From positions 124,001 through 188,000 of the forward strand of contig WRIJ01000003.1 of the NCBI GenBank assembly GCA_009782785.1: a DNA stretch of 64,000 bases. Reading direction: 5' to 3'. This document shows positions 33,816-43,523 of the stretch, in pieces (the stretch's first letter is position 1; each line of letters opens with the position of its first letter). This stretch comes from Propionibacteriaceae bacterium. GTDB lineage: Bacteria; Actinomycetota; Actinomycetes; Propionibacteriales; Propionibacteriaceae. The notes under the pieces were generated by a model. It did not search any database and was not told where the DNA came from. It worked only from the letters and a program-made list of their open reading frames with translations. The position numbers were made by a program, and so were the translations under genes.

Positions 33816-34607
33816 ATGCTACGAAAAATCAATGGATTACTTGCCCTGGTACTTGGTATTGGACTAGCCCTGTCAGGGTGCACAGCCACACCGGAATATC
33901 ACGGCCAAGCAGTCGATAAGGAACTCATGGTCACCCAGGCAATCGACTATATGTGGGAACGCTACCAGGTCCGTGTCGAGATCCCTGCAGAGCCAACACC
34001 GGTCACTGGATTGACTGGTAAGACGAGTTTCCTACTCACTGGGTACGTGCGTGACTTCTCTTCAGCGCATGGTTTTGCGGCCATACGGGTACAACCCTTC
34101 TATGGAAAGTCCTCCTGGGATAACTTCGAGTTCAGTGACGATTATCTCTACAAAAGAGCAGCTGACGATATCCGAAAAGCGATCACGGAGCCTGTGAGAG
34201 GAATACTGCCAGAAGCGCTGATTACTGTGAGTGTCGATAATCTCGGGGAACACTACCCTGAGACTTTTGATGGGCACACAACAACACCAGAGTTGATATC
34301 GTGGATAACTGACAGTGACGAGGGCGAAACAGATATTGGCCCAGGGATATATCTCAATGTCCTCATCGATGAAACCCGCCAACCTTCCGAAGAGATTCTG
34401 GTCGAACTCGCCAACAGTGTTCTTGGAGCACTGGACTGGTGGGCCGACCCAAACATCGAGGTAGAGACAACGTTGACCGTGTCGACTTACAGTGTCACTG
34501 ATTTCGTGACCCTTGTCGAGTATCAGTCTCTACCATTCGACGATCCACGCTTTGCTACTGCTGATAGGCCGATCATTTTCCCTATTGCCGAAATGAAAGT
34601 CTTCTAG
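33816..34607 (+). CDS. Lipoprotein of unknown function
   Basis: 263 residues from ATG 33816; a longer upstream reading is rejected because the signal peptide starts here. MLRKINGLLALVLGIGLALSGC has a basic start, hydrophobic core and lipobox LSGC, so the mature protein should be anchored to the outer face of the membrane. The rest has mixed alpha/beta content without a recognised domain (RVEIPAEPTPVTGLTGKTSFLLTGYVRDFSSAHGFA). It lies next to the prophage attachment site and converges with trmD. No neighbour suggests its function. Confidence 0.8.
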   Translation: MLRKINGLLALVLGIGLALSGCTATPEYHGQAVDKELMVTQAIDYMWERYQVRVEIPAEPTPVTGLTGKTSFLLTGYVRDFSSAHGFAAIRVQPFYGKSSWDNFEFSDDYLYKRAADDIRKAITEPVRGILPEALITVSVDNLGEHYPETFDGHTTTPELISWITDSDEGETDIGPGIYLNVLIDETRQPSEEILVELANSVLGALDWWADPNIEVETTLTVSTYSVTDFVTLVEYQSLPFDDPRFATADRPIIFPIAEMKVF

Positions 34608-34613
34608 GTCTGA

Positions 34614-35297
34614 CTATTGTCGTCTCAACTCGGTAATCTGCTCGGCTTGGTCGCGGCGCCACGCGGCGATCTTGGCGTGATGCCCAGACAGCAGTACGTC
34701 GGGTACATCGATTCCCCGCCACGACGAGGGTTTGGTATAGACCGGATATTCCAGTAGGGAGTCCAACCCGGGCGAATGTGATTCCTCCTCTAGGGACTCA
34801 GGATTCCCGACCACACCAGGCAGGAGTCGTACGATCGCCTCAGTCATCGCTAGGGCTGCGGCCTCGCCACCATTCAACACATAGTCACCGAGCGAGACCT
34901 CGCGCACCTCAACAAACCCACGGGCATACTGTGCCACGCGAGCATCAATCCCCTCATAACGCCCACAAGCGAACACCAGATGCTCATAGGAGCTCAGTTC
35001 CTGAGCCTGAGCCTGGGTGAAGGGTACGCCACTGGGTGTTGGAATCACCAAGCATGTCCCCTGGGTGCCAACACCGAAGAGTTCATCGAGTACGCGACCC
35101 CATGGTTCAGGCATCATGACCATGCCCGCTCCCCCACCAAAAGGAGTGTCATCCACACTGCGATGGACGTCGTCAGTCCAATCGCGTAGATCATGGACCC
35201 CCACGGAGATGATGCCGGACTCTAGGGCTTTGCCGACCAAGGAGAGTTTCAGGGCCGAGAAATAGTCGGGGAAGATCGTCACATAATCGAGTCTCAT
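34614..35297 (-). CDS. trmD: tRNA (guanine-37-N1)-methyltransferase
   Basis: 227 residues. [13 protein letters not shown] at the start, [18 protein letters not shown] near residue 48, then [13 protein letters not shown] near 105 and [15 protein letters not shown] near 133 (the trefoil-knot SAM site). It methylates G37 next to the anticodon of certain tRNAs and prevents frameshifting. It is the last gene of the rpsP-KH-rimM-trmD set, overlapping rimM by ATGA. Confidence 0.97.
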   Translation of the reverse strand: MRLDYVTIFPDYFSALKLSLVGKALESGIISVGVHDLRDWTDDVHRSVDDTPFGGGAGMVMMPEPWGRVLDELFGVGTQGTCLVIPTPSGVPFTQAQAQELSSYEHLVFACGRYEGIDARVAQYARGFVEVREVSLGDYVLNGGEAAALAMTEAIVRLLPGVVGNPESLEEESHSPGLDSLLEYPVYTKPSSWRGIDVPDVLLSGHHAKIAAWRRDQAEQITELRRQ

Positions 35298-35803
35298 AGG
35301 TCCACCAGAAGTCCGGGGATCGGGGTCACGATGACATGCCCTTGAGTGGGGTTGACCTCGGGAACGAAGTCCGCCACAAAGGGGATGAGACGCTCGCCAT
35401 GTGCTGTTTCCACCACAAGATTGTCTTGGAAACCGAGATGATCAACACGAGTAATACTCCCGACCGCCTCTCCAGTCTCACTCACCACCTCAAGCCCAAT
35501 GAGCTGATAGTCGAAAAACTCATTGTCTTCTATAGGGGTTTGGGAAGTTTCCACTCTCGCCACCAATTCGGATCCAACCAAAACTTCAGCAGCAGTACGG
35601 TCACCCACCTCATCGAAAGACACAACACCGCGATGGTCGTGAGTACGGAAACTGGCCACAGTCAAAACTTGGTCCTGGCAAGTCAACACAGCTCCACGAG
35701 TGAACCGTAGTTCAGGGGAATCCGTACGCAGATTGACGTACATCTCACCGTGAAGCCCATGGGCACGACCCACCGTACCCACAATGACGTCGGTGGAGGC
35801 CAT
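35294..35803 (-). CDS. rimM: Ribosome maturation factor RimM
   Basis: 169 residues: [29 protein letters not shown] at the start is the RimM N-terminal beta barrel, followed by the PRC barrel from about residue 90 ([27 protein letters not shown]) and an end [13 protein letters not shown]. It helps mature the 30S 3' domain by binding S19. Standard place between the KH protein and trmD. Confidence 0.97.
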   Translation of the reverse strand: MASTDVIVGTVGRAHGLHGEMYVNLRTDSPELRFTRGAVLTCQDQVLTVASFRTHDHRGVVSFDEVGDRTAAEVLVGSELVARVETSQTPIEDNEFFDYQLIGLEVVSETGEAVGSITRVDHLGFQDNLVVETAHGERLIPFVADFVPEVNPTQGHVIVTPIPGLLVDL

Positions 35804-35805
35804 GA

Positions 35806-36066
35806 TCAGGAGCGGTGATTCCTGGTGGGGCGACGATCGACATCGACGAAATCGACTCGTACCTGTTCGGAACCCGCTAAAGCTCCCACGACAGTTCGCA
35901 GCGCTGTGGCAGTACGCCCCTGACGCCCAATCACCTTGCCGATATCGCTGGGGCTCACGCGCACCTCAAGCATCCGCCCCCGACGAAGATCCAGGTCACG
36001 GACCCGTACCTCCTGCGGACTATCGACAATCCCACGAACCAGGTGCTCAAGAGCATCGGCAAGCAT
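35806..36066 (-). CDS. KH-domain RNA-binding protein (YlqC/KhpA-like)
   Basis: 86 residues: MLADALEHLVRGIVDSPQEVRVRDL, then VSPSDIGKVIGRQGRTATALRTVV with the GxxG loop (IGRQGR) of a KH domain. It probably binds RNA or the ribosome. Gene lies 2-3 bases from rimM and rpsP, in the usual cluster. The KhpA name is by family likeness. Confidence 0.9.
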   Translation of the reverse strand: MLADALEHLVRGIVDSPQEVRVRDLDLRRGRMLEVRVSPSDIGKVIGRQGRTATALRTVVGALAGSEQVRVDFVDVDRRPTRNHRS

Positions 36067-36068
36067 GA

Positions 36069-36800
36069 TCAGCCCTCTGCCTTCTCGGTTGCTTCTTCCA
36101 CAGCCTCTGCTACTGCCTCAACAATCTCTTCGGCGGTCTCTACGACATCTTGCTTCGCCTCTTCAGCTACCTCGGCAACCTTCTCGGCCACCTCTTCAGC
36201 TGTTTCGCTCACTTTGTCAGCGACAACTTCTTTAGCCTCTTCAACAGTTTCAGCCACATCAGCAACCTTCTCAGCTGCCTCCTCTGTGAGCGCCGAGGCA
36301 GTCTCTTCGACCTTCTCCACAATGTCTTCAGTCACGTCGATAGCAGCCTCAGCGGTTTCCTCAGCCTTAGCTTTGGTCTTCTTCGCTGGTTTCTCAGCTG
36401 TGTCCGTAGCTGAAGTATCATCGGCCTTCTTCGTGGACTTCTTCACCTTGATGGCTTCCTCGGGTGCCGCTTGGACAGCTGCATTGTAGCGAGCAAGACG
36501 ATCAGGGCGTTCCTTTTGGGGTTCAATACCTGTTGGTGAATCATCCCCAGTGAAAGCCTGCCAGTCACCAGAACGCTTGAACAGCGCCACGACGGCTTCT
36601 GTGGGTTGAGCGCCGACACCCAACCAGTACTGGGCGCGCTCAGAGTTGACTTGGATTAATGAAGGATCATTCTTGGGGTGATAGAGCCCGATTTCTTCAA
36701 TGGCTCGACCATCGCGCTTCTGGCGCGCGTCCATGACGACAATACGGTAGTGAGGCGAACGAATCTTGCCGAGCCTCTTCAATCGAATCTTGACAGCCAC
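36069..36800 (-). CDS. rpsP: 30S ribosomal protein S16 with a long acidic C-terminal extension
   Basis: 243 residues from GTG 36800 (GGAG 12 nt upstream; a longer reading to 37220 has no good start). Residues 1-90 are ordinary S16 ([40 protein letters not shown]). From about residue 105 the protein continues for 135 residues of Ala, Glu, Val and Lys in repeating units such as [16 protein letters not shown]. Most S16 proteins are 80-165 residues, so this is long. The tail is probably an amphipathic helix or a disordered surface arm on the 30S. Confidence 0.95.
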   Translation of the reverse strand: MAVKIRLKRLGKIRSPHYRIVVMDARQKRDGRAIEEIGLYHPKNDPSLIQVNSERAQYWLGVGAQPTEAVVALFKRSGDWQAFTGDDSPTGIEPQKERPDRLARYNAAVQAAPEEAIKVKKSTKKADDTSATDTAEKPAKKTKAKAEETAEAAIDVTEDIVEKVEETASALTEEAAEKVADVAETVEEAKEVVADKVSETAEEVAEKVAEVAEEAKQDVVETAEEIVEAVAEAVEEATEKAEG

Positions 36801-37088
36801 TAGTGTGTTATCTCCTGAAAGTGTGTGCCCACGGTGGGCGGTGGGTGGAGATTGTCCGAAGGTGGGGACCTCATCCAATGTCCGAAGGGGACCTACCTCG
36901 CCTGGAGTTAGAGGGCACCAGCCGAGATAGATACGCAATGAGCCATTGTGCCAGATGTCGCCCAGTTTTGCTATTTGAGCACGCCAGTAGAAAGTTTCAC
37001 CGCAGTGGTAGCGAGAAACCTCCCACGAGCCCAAGGAAGAATCGAGGAAGAGGATTCGGGCTAGAATTTCCCCATCGGAAGGACAAAT
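36801..37088. other. Divergent promoter gap between rpsP and a dehydrogenase-like gene
   Basis: 288 bases without a gene. It should hold the leftward promoter of the rpsP operon and the rightward promoter of the plus-strand gene. I see the ribosome sites (GGAGAT for rpsP, GGAAGGA for 37089) but no confident -35/-10 pair. Confidence 0.5.
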
Positions 37089-38195
37089 GTGAAAACTATT
37101 GGAATCTTGGGCGGCTCGGGAGAAGCTGGCCACATCATCGCGGAACTTCTCGCAGAGCGCGAAGACCTGACACTCATTCTCATGGGGAGGGATGCCTCGA
37201 AGTTCCCCACTGAAAACCATCCACGAATGTCAACGCGAGTCGTCGACGCCCTCGTACCTGATGACCTGCGTGTGACGCTGGGAGACATCGACCTGCTCAT
37301 TGTGGCTGCACCACTGCTTGATCACATTCAACAAGTCGCCCAAGTGGCACTCGAAACGAAGACACATTGGCTGGACCTTCTCATGGATACTCCAGCCAAG
37401 ATCGAGGCGATGAAGCAGCTCGGACCACAGTTCGAAAAGGCCAAACTCCAACTCATTTCCGGGACAGGGATCCACCCTGGGCTTCCGGCGGCCCTGATTC
37501 GCGCCGTCACCAAGAAGATCGACTCCCCGATCGGAGCTCAGGTGGCCATGATGATGAGTGTTGATTGGCGGAAGTATTCTTTCACCAAGGAAACAGCCGA
37601 GGAAGCCTCCCGCGAAATTTCGATGATGAAATCCGCTGGTTGGGTGGAAGGGAAATATCAATCCTTCTCCTGGGTCAATCCTCAAGCAGTACGCCGGGTA
37701 GACTTCGGCTCACCCTTTGGAAAGAGGGAAGCTTTCATGATGGAGCTGGAAGAAATCAAGGCGATCCGTGAAACCCTTCCTGAGCTCAAAGAAGCTGCCA
37801 TGCTCATGGCTGGGACCCATTTCTTTGTCGACTATGTTGTCCTTCCGCTGTGTATGCTCCTGCTCAAATTCGGGCGCAGGGAGCGTGCACAAAAACTCTT
37901 CTGGTGGGGGTGGACCAGCTTCCAAAAGGCCCCCTACGGGACCGTACTCATTGCTGATGCTTGGGACAGTGGGGAGGAGATGGTACGGCTCACTGTTGCC
38001 CACAAAGATGGCTATTGGCTCACTGCTGCAGTGGCGGCCGCAAGCGCCAACCAATTCATTGATTCACCTCAAGAGTTCCTGGGTTATCACCAAAGTGCGT
38101 CGATCGTGGATGAGGCGAAACTACTTGCTGATCTCGAAGAATATGGAGCCAGAGTGAAAAACTTCTCAGGCAAACAGGAGTACGGCCTCAGCTAG
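37089..38195 (+). CDS. Saccharopine dehydrogenase family protein
   Basis: 368 residues from GTG 37089 (AAGGA 5 nt upstream). The N-terminus [20 protein letters not shown] is a Rossmann nucleotide-binding fold, and [16 protein letters not shown] near residue 125 matches the catalytic region of the family. A hydrophobic helix near 250 ([13 protein letters not shown]) suggests membrane contact. Substrate unknown; members are often trans-acting enoyl reductases. It converges with the amidohydrolase gene, overlapping by 30 bases. Confidence 0.75.
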   Translation: MKTIGILGGSGEAGHIIAELLAEREDLTLILMGRDASKFPTENHPRMSTRVVDALVPDDLRVTLGDIDLLIVAAPLLDHIQQVAQVALETKTHWLDLLMDTPAKIEAMKQLGPQFEKAKLQLISGTGIHPGLPAALIRAVTKKIDSPIGAQVAMMMSVDWRKYSFTKETAEEASREISMMKSAGWVEGKYQSFSWVNPQAVRRVDFGSPFGKREAFMMELEEIKAIRETLPELKEAAMLMAGTHFFVDYVVLPLCMLLLKFGRRERAQKLFWWGWTSFQKAPYGTVLIADAWDSGEEMVRLTVAHKDGYWLTAAVAAASANQFIDSPQEFLGYHQSASIVDEAKLLADLEEYGARVKNFSGKQEYGLS

Positions 38196-39272
38196 CGCTC
38201 GTGGATCAATACGCGGATCATGACTGAGCAGGAGAAGATCTGGGGTCGAACCTTCGGTGAGCTCCGGGGCACCCAACCACCGACGTGGCTCCCATGAAGC
38301 AGCCCCCACAGCGAACCCAGGCCCGCCAATTTCTGTGAGTGCCCAAATCTCATCCATGATCGTTCCGTGGTCTCTCGTACCACCAGCGTCAGTTCCAGCG
38401 AACACCTGCACCCCAGCTTGGAGAGCCTCGTAGACGACAAAGGGGGCGCGTTGGTAGAGGTGGCGCATGTGCTTGGCGTACGTGGGGTAGTGGTCCTCAG
38501 CCTGGTCAGCTATTCCGGGGAAAATCTTGACGTTGTCGAGAGTGGGTACGAGTGCCACACCACGACGCGCCATCTCCTGACATGTCGCCTCGTCGAGGCC
38601 CGTACCATGCTCAATACAGTCGATACCTGCATTCACCAGCTGGGCTACGGACTCTTCAGCGAAACAGTGGGCCGTCACCCGAGCGCCCAACTCGTGAGCG
38701 ACGTCGATGGCTTCACGGGCTACCTCTTCAGGCCATAGTGGAGACAGATCGCCCAAGTCACGATCGATCCAATCTCCCACCAGTTTCACCCAGCCATCAC
38801 CAGCAGCAACCTGGCGTCGTACCTCTTCCACGAGATCCTCCGGAGCCACCTCCGCACCAAAATGGCGAATATAGCGTTTGGGGCGAGCGATATGGCGACC
38901 GCAGCGGATAATGGTCGGCATCTCGGGAACATCATCGAGCCAATGAGTGTCGATGGGTGCTCCCGCATCGCGGATCAGGGAAACACCCGTCGCTCGATCC
39001 TGGCGGGCCTGGTCCTCGGCAATATGCGGTTCAACGCCACCTTCTGGGCCGAGACCCACATGACAGTGAGCATCCACGAGTCCCGGCATGAGCAACCCAT
39101 CCTGAGCGATCGTGATCGCACCTTTGACCTTCGTGAAACTGATTTGCCCCTCGGTGACCCAGAATTCAATGTCCTCCCCTGTGGAGATCAGGGTACCTTG
39201 AACATGAACGGGACGATCCTTGACTCCATTGATGTGGCTCAGAGGTAGAGGGACGTTCTGCTGGAGATACAT
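38166..39272 (-). CDS. Amidohydrolase family protein
   Basis: 368 residues with the metal-dependent hydrolase plan: GLVDAHCHVG near residue 65 (first His pair), TAHCF near 205, CIEHGTG near 225 and GTDAGG near 300 (catalytic Asp). The substrate may be an imidazolone-like or other cyclic amide; not known. It is 4 bases past ffh and likely co-transcribed. Overlaps the opposite dehydrogenase gene at its end. Confidence 0.85.
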   Translation of the reverse strand: MYLQQNVPLPLSHINGVKDRPVHVQGTLISTGEDIEFWVTEGQISFTKVKGAITIAQDGLLMPGLVDAHCHVGLGPEGGVEPHIAEDQARQDRATGVSLIRDAGAPIDTHWLDDVPEMPTIIRCGRHIARPKRYIRHFGAEVAPEDLVEEVRRQVAAGDGWVKLVGDWIDRDLGDLSPLWPEEVAREAIDVAHELGARVTAHCFAEESVAQLVNAGIDCIEHGTGLDEATCQEMARRGVALVPTLDNVKIFPGIADQAEDHYPTYAKHMRHLYQRAPFVVYEALQAGVQVFAGTDAGGTRDHGTIMDEIWALTEIGGPGFAVGAASWEPRRWLGAPELTEGSTPDLLLLSHDPRIDPRALAEAVLLFA

Positions 39273-39276
39273 GGCA

Positions 39277-40866
39277 TTATCCCCCCAGAATCTTGGCCAG
39301 ACTTGGTGGAAGCTGGAAACCCTTCATCGCCTCCTCCATGTCTTCCACCTCAGTTGACCCACCAAAAGCTGCCAGGGGATCAATGTCCTTCGGTTCTTGG
39401 GCTGCGAGGGCACCGGCTCTCTTGGCAGGATTGCCGGAAACCTTCGATCCTGATTTTTTGCGCTTGCTGCCTGCCTTGGGTTTTCTCATGGAGGATCCAG
39501 GACCGCCCATGTGGCCACCAGCCGGTCCGGGCATGCCTCCACCCATGAGCCCACCAAGCATTCCCCCGCCAAGTTGCTGCATCATTTTGCGAGCCTCAGA
39601 AAACCGAGTGACCAGGTCGTTGACTTCCTTGACCTCCACTCCTGAACCTTGAGCAATGCGCAAGCGCCGAGAACCATTAAGAATGCCGACATCCGCTCTT
39701 TCTGCAGGTGTCATGGAATAAATAATTGCCTCAATACGGTTGATGGACTTGTCATCAATCTCATTCAACTGATCAGCCATGGCACCAGCACCAGGAAGCA
39801 TCCCCATGAGTTTTCCGATGGGTCCCATCTTTCGTACTGCCTGCATCTGAGTCAAGAAATCTTGGAGAGTGAAACCCCCTTTGCCACCCATGATCTTGGC
39901 TGCGGCTTCAGCAGCTTGTTCCTCATCGAAATGCTTCTCTGCTTGTTCGATGAGGGTGAGTACATCACCCATGTCCAGGATGCGCCCAGCCATACGATCA
40001 GGATGGAAGACCTCGAAATCGGCTAGTTTCTCCCCCACGGAAGCAAACATGATAGGAGCGCCCGTGACCGTTGCCACTGAGAGAGCTGCACCACCACGAG
40101 CATCACCATCGAGTTTGGTGAGAACCACTCCATCAAAGCCCACCTTGTCAGCAAAGGATCGTGCTGTGGTGACTGCGTCCTGACCGATCATCGCGTCAAC
40201 AACGAAGAGGATTTCATCTGGTGATACGGCGTCACGGATGTCGGCAGCCTGTTTGAGCATTTCTTCATCGACACCGAGCCGACCTGCTGTGTCGACAATG
40301 ACCACATCGTGGAGGCTCTTCTTGGCGTACGCCATAGACTTGCGCGCCACCTTCACAGGGTTGCCCTTGCCATTGCCCGGCTCGGGGGCAAAGACGGCGG
40401 CTTTGGCCTGCTCACCAACCACCTGTAATTGGGTCACGGCATTGGGGCGTTGAAGATCTGCAGCAACCAACAGTGGAGAATGTCCTTGCTCCTTTAACCA
40501 CCAGGCAAGTTTTCCAGCCAGAGTGGTTTTACCTGCGCCTTGGAGGCCTGCCAGCATGATGACCGTGGGAGGAGTTTTTGCGAATTGGAGGTTGCGAGTT
40601 TGACCACCGAGTGCGTCAATGAGTTGCTCATGGACGATCTTGACGATTTGTTGAGCGGGGTTGATAGCCGCTGAGAGTTCCACCTGATCAGCCTGGGAGC
40701 GTACCTTGTCAATGAACGATGTGACGACCTCATGGTGTACGTCCGCTTCCAATAAGGCAATCCGGATTTCCCCCAAAGTGACCTCAATGTCCTTGTCGGA
40801 GAGCCTTCCCTTGCCCCGCAAACTGCGAAAAGCTTTCGACAAGCGGTCTTGGAGGTTGTCGAACAT
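39277..40866 (-). CDS. ffh: Signal recognition particle protein Ffh
   Basis: 529 residues from ATG 40866 (AAGGAG 7 nt upstream). The N domain starts MFDNLQDRLSKAFRSLRGKGRLSD; the GTPase has GLQGAGKTT near 107, DTAGR near 190 and TKLDGD near 245; the Met-rich M domain (about 330-435) binds SRP RNA. It then has a Gly/Pro/Met-rich stretch (GGGMLGGLMGGGMPGPAGG) and a basic tail. It carries nascent membrane proteins to FtsY. Confidence 0.97.
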   Translation of the reverse strand: MFDNLQDRLSKAFRSLRGKGRLSDKDIEVTLGEIRIALLEADVHHEVVTSFIDKVRSQADQVELSAAINPAQQIVKIVHEQLIDALGGQTRNLQFAKTPPTVIMLAGLQGAGKTTLAGKLAWWLKEQGHSPLLVAADLQRPNAVTQLQVVGEQAKAAVFAPEPGNGKGNPVKVARKSMAYAKKSLHDVVIVDTAGRLGVDEEMLKQAADIRDAVSPDEILFVVDAMIGQDAVTTARSFADKVGFDGVVLTKLDGDARGGAALSVATVTGAPIMFASVGEKLADFEVFHPDRMAGRILDMGDVLTLIEQAEKHFDEEQAAEAAAKIMGGKGGFTLQDFLTQMQAVRKMGPIGKLMGMLPGAGAMADQLNEIDDKSINRIEAIIYSMTPAERADVGILNGSRRLRIAQGSGVEVKEVNDLVTRFSEARKMMQQLGGGMLGGLMGGGMPGPAGGHMGGPGSSMRKPKAGSKRKKSGSKVSGNPAKRAGALAAQEPKDIDPLAAFGGSTEVEDMEEAMKGFQLPPSLAKILGG

Positions 40867-41020
40867 CGGTTTCTCCTTGGATTGGGGACGGTTCCATTTT
40901 GTCACATAGCCTGCCTTTCTGCGCACAAGTCGCAAGGGGCCAAAACCCCCACAGCCCTTGTGATTTCGCCTGCAAAGCATTCTCCACCAAACAGTAGAGG
41001 TCGACACGTGACTCCTAAAA

Positions 41021-41118
41021 GTCATTCCGCGGAACGAAGTGACTCGCGGAATCCAGACTGTACAGTTGTTCAACTGTGATATCTGGACCCTGCGAGTCGC
41101 TTCGCTCCGCAGGGTGAC
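41021..41118. repeat. REPIN-like double palindrome upstream of purU
   Basis: Two hairpins of the same type lie in opposite orientation around a central ACAGTTG-TT-CAACTGT palindrome. The left one runs from 41024 to 41052 (ATTCCGCG and CGCGGAAT arms); the right one from 41088 to 41114 (CCCTGCG and CGCAGGG arms); both have the loop word AGTC[A/G]CTTCG[T/C]TC on one strand. The halves match at 36 of 49 positions by hand alignment, and differences in the arms are paired so each hairpin stays intact. A third partial copy starts at about 41128. Confidence 0.75.
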
Positions 41119-41208
41119 GGTGGAGGGTCATTCCGCGGGGTGACAGTGGCCGGTAGAGAAAGGTGACGGAAATAGGGACGGGGGTATTTCTCACACTAGG
41201 ATGTGGGG

Positions 41209-42054
41209 GTGTCCAACCATAGTGTCATAACAGTACGATGCCCTGATCGGCCCGGGATAGTCCACGGGATCACTGAGGTCATTGTGTCCATGAACGGGAA
41301 CATCACTGAACTCCAGCAGTACTCCTCCCCCGACACTGGCACCTTCTTTACCCGCATTCAGGTGGAATCCCAGGCGGACGCGGCGCAGTGGAAAGAGTCC
41401 CTGCAGGAGGTTGCTGATCGTTTCCAAGCAATCGTGAGCGCTGATGAAGTCGGTCGCCGCCTTCGCACCCTGGTCTTGGTCTCCAAAGAAGAGCACTGCA
41501 TGAACACACTCCTGGCACAAGCACGCACAGGAGCACTACCCATCGACGTACCTTTGATCCTGTCAAACCATGAGGATCTGGAACCTTTGGCCCGCTTCTA
41601 CTCCATACCCTTTGAGCACCACTATGTAGTACGCGAGAACAAAAGCCACTTCGAGGATCGCATCCGCGAAGTCGTGACGAGGCAGGACATAGAATTAGTG
41701 GTGTTAGCCCGTTATATGCAGGTACTCTCCCCAGAATTGTGCGAGTTCCTCTCCACGAAGGTCATCAACATTCACCACTCTTTCCTTCCCGGATTCAAGG
41801 GTGCCAATCCGTACCGCCAAGCCCATGAGCGTGGGGTGAAACTGATCGGCGCGACTGCTCACTTTGTCACCGCTGACCTAGATGAGGGACCCATCATCGA
41901 ACAATCAGTGGAACGAGTCGACCACTCCAAGTCGGTGGAGGATCTTCGAGAAATTGGTAGAGACATCGAATCAACCACCTTGGCGCATGCAGTGAAAATG
42001 TTTGCCCAACATCGCATCCTTCTTGATGGAGTACGTACGGTCGTCTTCGACTAA
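41209..42054 (+). CDS. purU: Formyltetrahydrofolate deformylase
   Basis: 281 residues from GTG 41209 (AGGA 7 nt upstream). N-terminal ACT domain (VRCPDRPGIVHGITEVIVSMNGNITELQQYSS), then the formyltransferase fold with the HHSFLPGF and GATAHFVTADLDEGPII motifs. It releases formate from 10-formyl-THF and balances the folate pool for purine synthesis. It stands alone with a 150-base repeat region upstream. Confidence 0.96.
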   Translation: MSNHSVITVRCPDRPGIVHGITEVIVSMNGNITELQQYSSPDTGTFFTRIQVESQADAAQWKESLQEVADRFQAIVSADEVGRRLRTLVLVSKEEHCMNTLLAQARTGALPIDVPLILSNHEDLEPLARFYSIPFEHHYVVRENKSHFEDRIREVVTRQDIELVVLARYMQVLSPELCEFLSTKVINIHHSFLPGFKGANPYRQAHERGVKLIGATAHFVTADLDEGPIIEQSVERVDHSKSVEDLREIGRDIESTTLAHAVKMFAQHRILLDGVRTVVFD

Positions 42055-42194
42055 TCTCGTCACCGACACGGGGAACGAGATTCATCATTCCCGGTCTGCT
42101 TGCATGAGTTCAGTCAGGCCCGGGGTTTGCGAACACTCGCGCCAAGCCACCGTGACCTGCGATCTGAACAGTTATTCCAAGACGAGGAGTTCAC

Positions 42195-42479
42195 ATGTCT
42201 GAACCTATGAACACTAACCCCATGAGTGAACAAGGCAATCCTGGCCAGCCAACACCCGAGGCGAAACCTGGCCTAGGTGGCCCCATCGGTACCATCTTCG
42301 GCGGGCTTATCATCATAGGTTTGGCAGTCTTTGCCTACTTCAACCAGGATCAATACTCCTGGACCTGGCTCTTCATTCCTATTAACTGGATCGTCATTGG
42401 CATCATCGGAATTGTCACGTTGATCATTGGGATCTTTACCCTCATGGGCACCATTCGCGCTCGCAAACAATTTGGCTGA
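42195..42479 (+). CDS. Small membrane protein
   Basis: 94 residues; a Pro/Asn-rich soluble start (EPMNTNPMSEQGNPGQPTPEAKPGLGG) and two hydrophobic helices (TIFGGLIIIGLAVFAYF and WIVIGIIGIVTLIIGIFTLMG), then a basic end RARKQFG. Typical of small actinobacterial membrane proteins of unknown role. Lies between purU and the FMN riboswitch. Confidence 0.7.
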   Translation: MSEPMNTNPMSEQGNPGQPTPEAKPGLGGPIGTIFGGLIIIGLAVFAYFNQDQYSWTWLFIPINWIVIGIIGIVTLIIGIFTLMGTIRARKQFG

Positions 42480-42524
42480 GGTTCGACCAGCCCCACGGCC
42501 ATCATGCGCTAGACTGGCGGACGT

Positions 42525-42662
42525 ACATTCCGGGGTCGGTGAAATTCCGAACCGGCGGTGAGGGGTGAAAACCCGCAGTCCGCGAACCAAGTGGTGAAAC
42601 ACCAGTTGGCCGATCTGGTGAGAATCCAGAACCGACAGTCACAGTCTGGATGGGAGGAATGT
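42525..42662 (+). ncRNA. FMN riboswitch (RFN element)
   Basis: The outer stem is ACATTCC (42525-42531) with GGAATGT (42656-42662). Inside are the conserved strings GGGGTCGGTGAAATTCCGAACCGG, GGTGAAAACC-type arms, AGTCCGCGA and GGTGAGAATCC-GAACCGACAGT. FMN would shut the gene off. Downstream, TGACCT (42682-42687) can pair with AGGTCA (42720-42725), which ends right before the GTG start, so control is probably at translation initiation. Confidence 0.93.
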
Positions 42663-42725
42663 GAGCCGTCATGGCGTACTTTGACCTCCCTGCTCGGAAA
42701 AAAAAGAGTCGTGGAAGGAAGGTCA

Positions 42726-43523
42726 GTGAAACAGCGAAAAAACTCCTGGCTCACTGTGGCCGCGCCCTGGGTTTTAGGCTTGATCCTTCTTGCAGGTTGG
42801 TTCCTCACCACCGCTGGTGGGCGGATTCCCAGCTACCGGCTCCCCACCCCGATAGCCGTGGGGAAAGAATTATGGGACGGGCTCGTTGTTTACGCGGATT
42901 TCTGGGCATACATCTTGGTCACTCTCAGTGAGGCACTCGGTGGAGCTCTCCTCGGCTTCCTCGTTGCCTTACCGCTAGCCGTCATTATCTATCGCTCAAA
43001 AATCGCTTCAGCTGCAACCTTGCCTTTCCTTGGAGCCACACAAGCCATCCCTGCTATTGCCCTAGCTCCACTGCTCGTACTGTGGGTGGGATATTCTGTC
43101 TCGGCAAAAATAGTCTTGTGCGCACTCATGGTGTTCTTCCCCATCCTGGTCAGTTCCGTTGTCGGTTTTCGCCATCTTGATCCTGAAATCCTGGGTGCTG
43201 CCAAAGTTGATGGTGCCGGTTCGCTCGCCACCTTGTTCTCGATAGAGATCCCCCTAGCCATGCCCAATATCCTCGCTGGCGTCCGCAATGGTTTCACCTT
43301 GTCGGTAACTGGAGCTGTCGTGGGCGAAATGGTCATGGGAGGAACCCACCTGGGACTGGGCAGCCTTCTCACAGCACAGGTGGAGGCACTCAACACCGCC
43401 CGATTGATCTCGATCGTACTCATCTTGGCTTTCATTGCCACCACGATGTACACCATCGTGTCGATCATCGAACGACGATGGTCAAATCTCACCAAACCCC
43501 TCACTCAAGGAGAATCCCAATGA
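42726..43523 (+). CDS. ribX: Riboflavin ABC transporter permease (RibX type)
   Basis: 265 residues from GTG 42726 (GGAAGG 6 nt upstream); a longer reading runs back into the riboswitch. Five to six membrane helices and the EAA-like loop (DPEILGAAKVDGAGSLATLFSIEIPLAMPNIL) are those of the NitT/TauT-type permease group. The FMN riboswitch in front and the binding protein behind point to riboflavin uptake, as known for RibXY systems. No ATPase gene follows. Confidence 0.85.
   Translation: MKQRKNSWLTVAAPWVLGLILLAGWFLTTAGGRIPSYRLPTPIAVGKELWDGLVVYADFWAYILVTLSEALGGALLGFLVALPLAVIIYRSKIASAATLPFLGATQAIPAIALAPLLVLWVGYSVSAKIVLCALMVFFPILVSSVVGFRHLDPEILGAAKVDGAGSLATLFSIEIPLAMPNILAGVRNGFTLSVTGAVVGEMVMGGTHLGLGSLLTAQVEALNTARLISIVLILAFIATTMYTIVSIIERRWSNLTKPLTQGESQ

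Noticed and set aside
36801..37220. N-terminal extension of rpsP to 37220
   Set aside because: The S16 fold begins at GTG 36800 with its own ribosome site; the extra part has no similarity to any family and crosses the promoter gap.
42558..42725. Open frame running through the FMN riboswitch into ribX
   Set aside because: The sequence is the conserved riboswitch RNA; the permease has its own GTG start and ribosome site at 42726.
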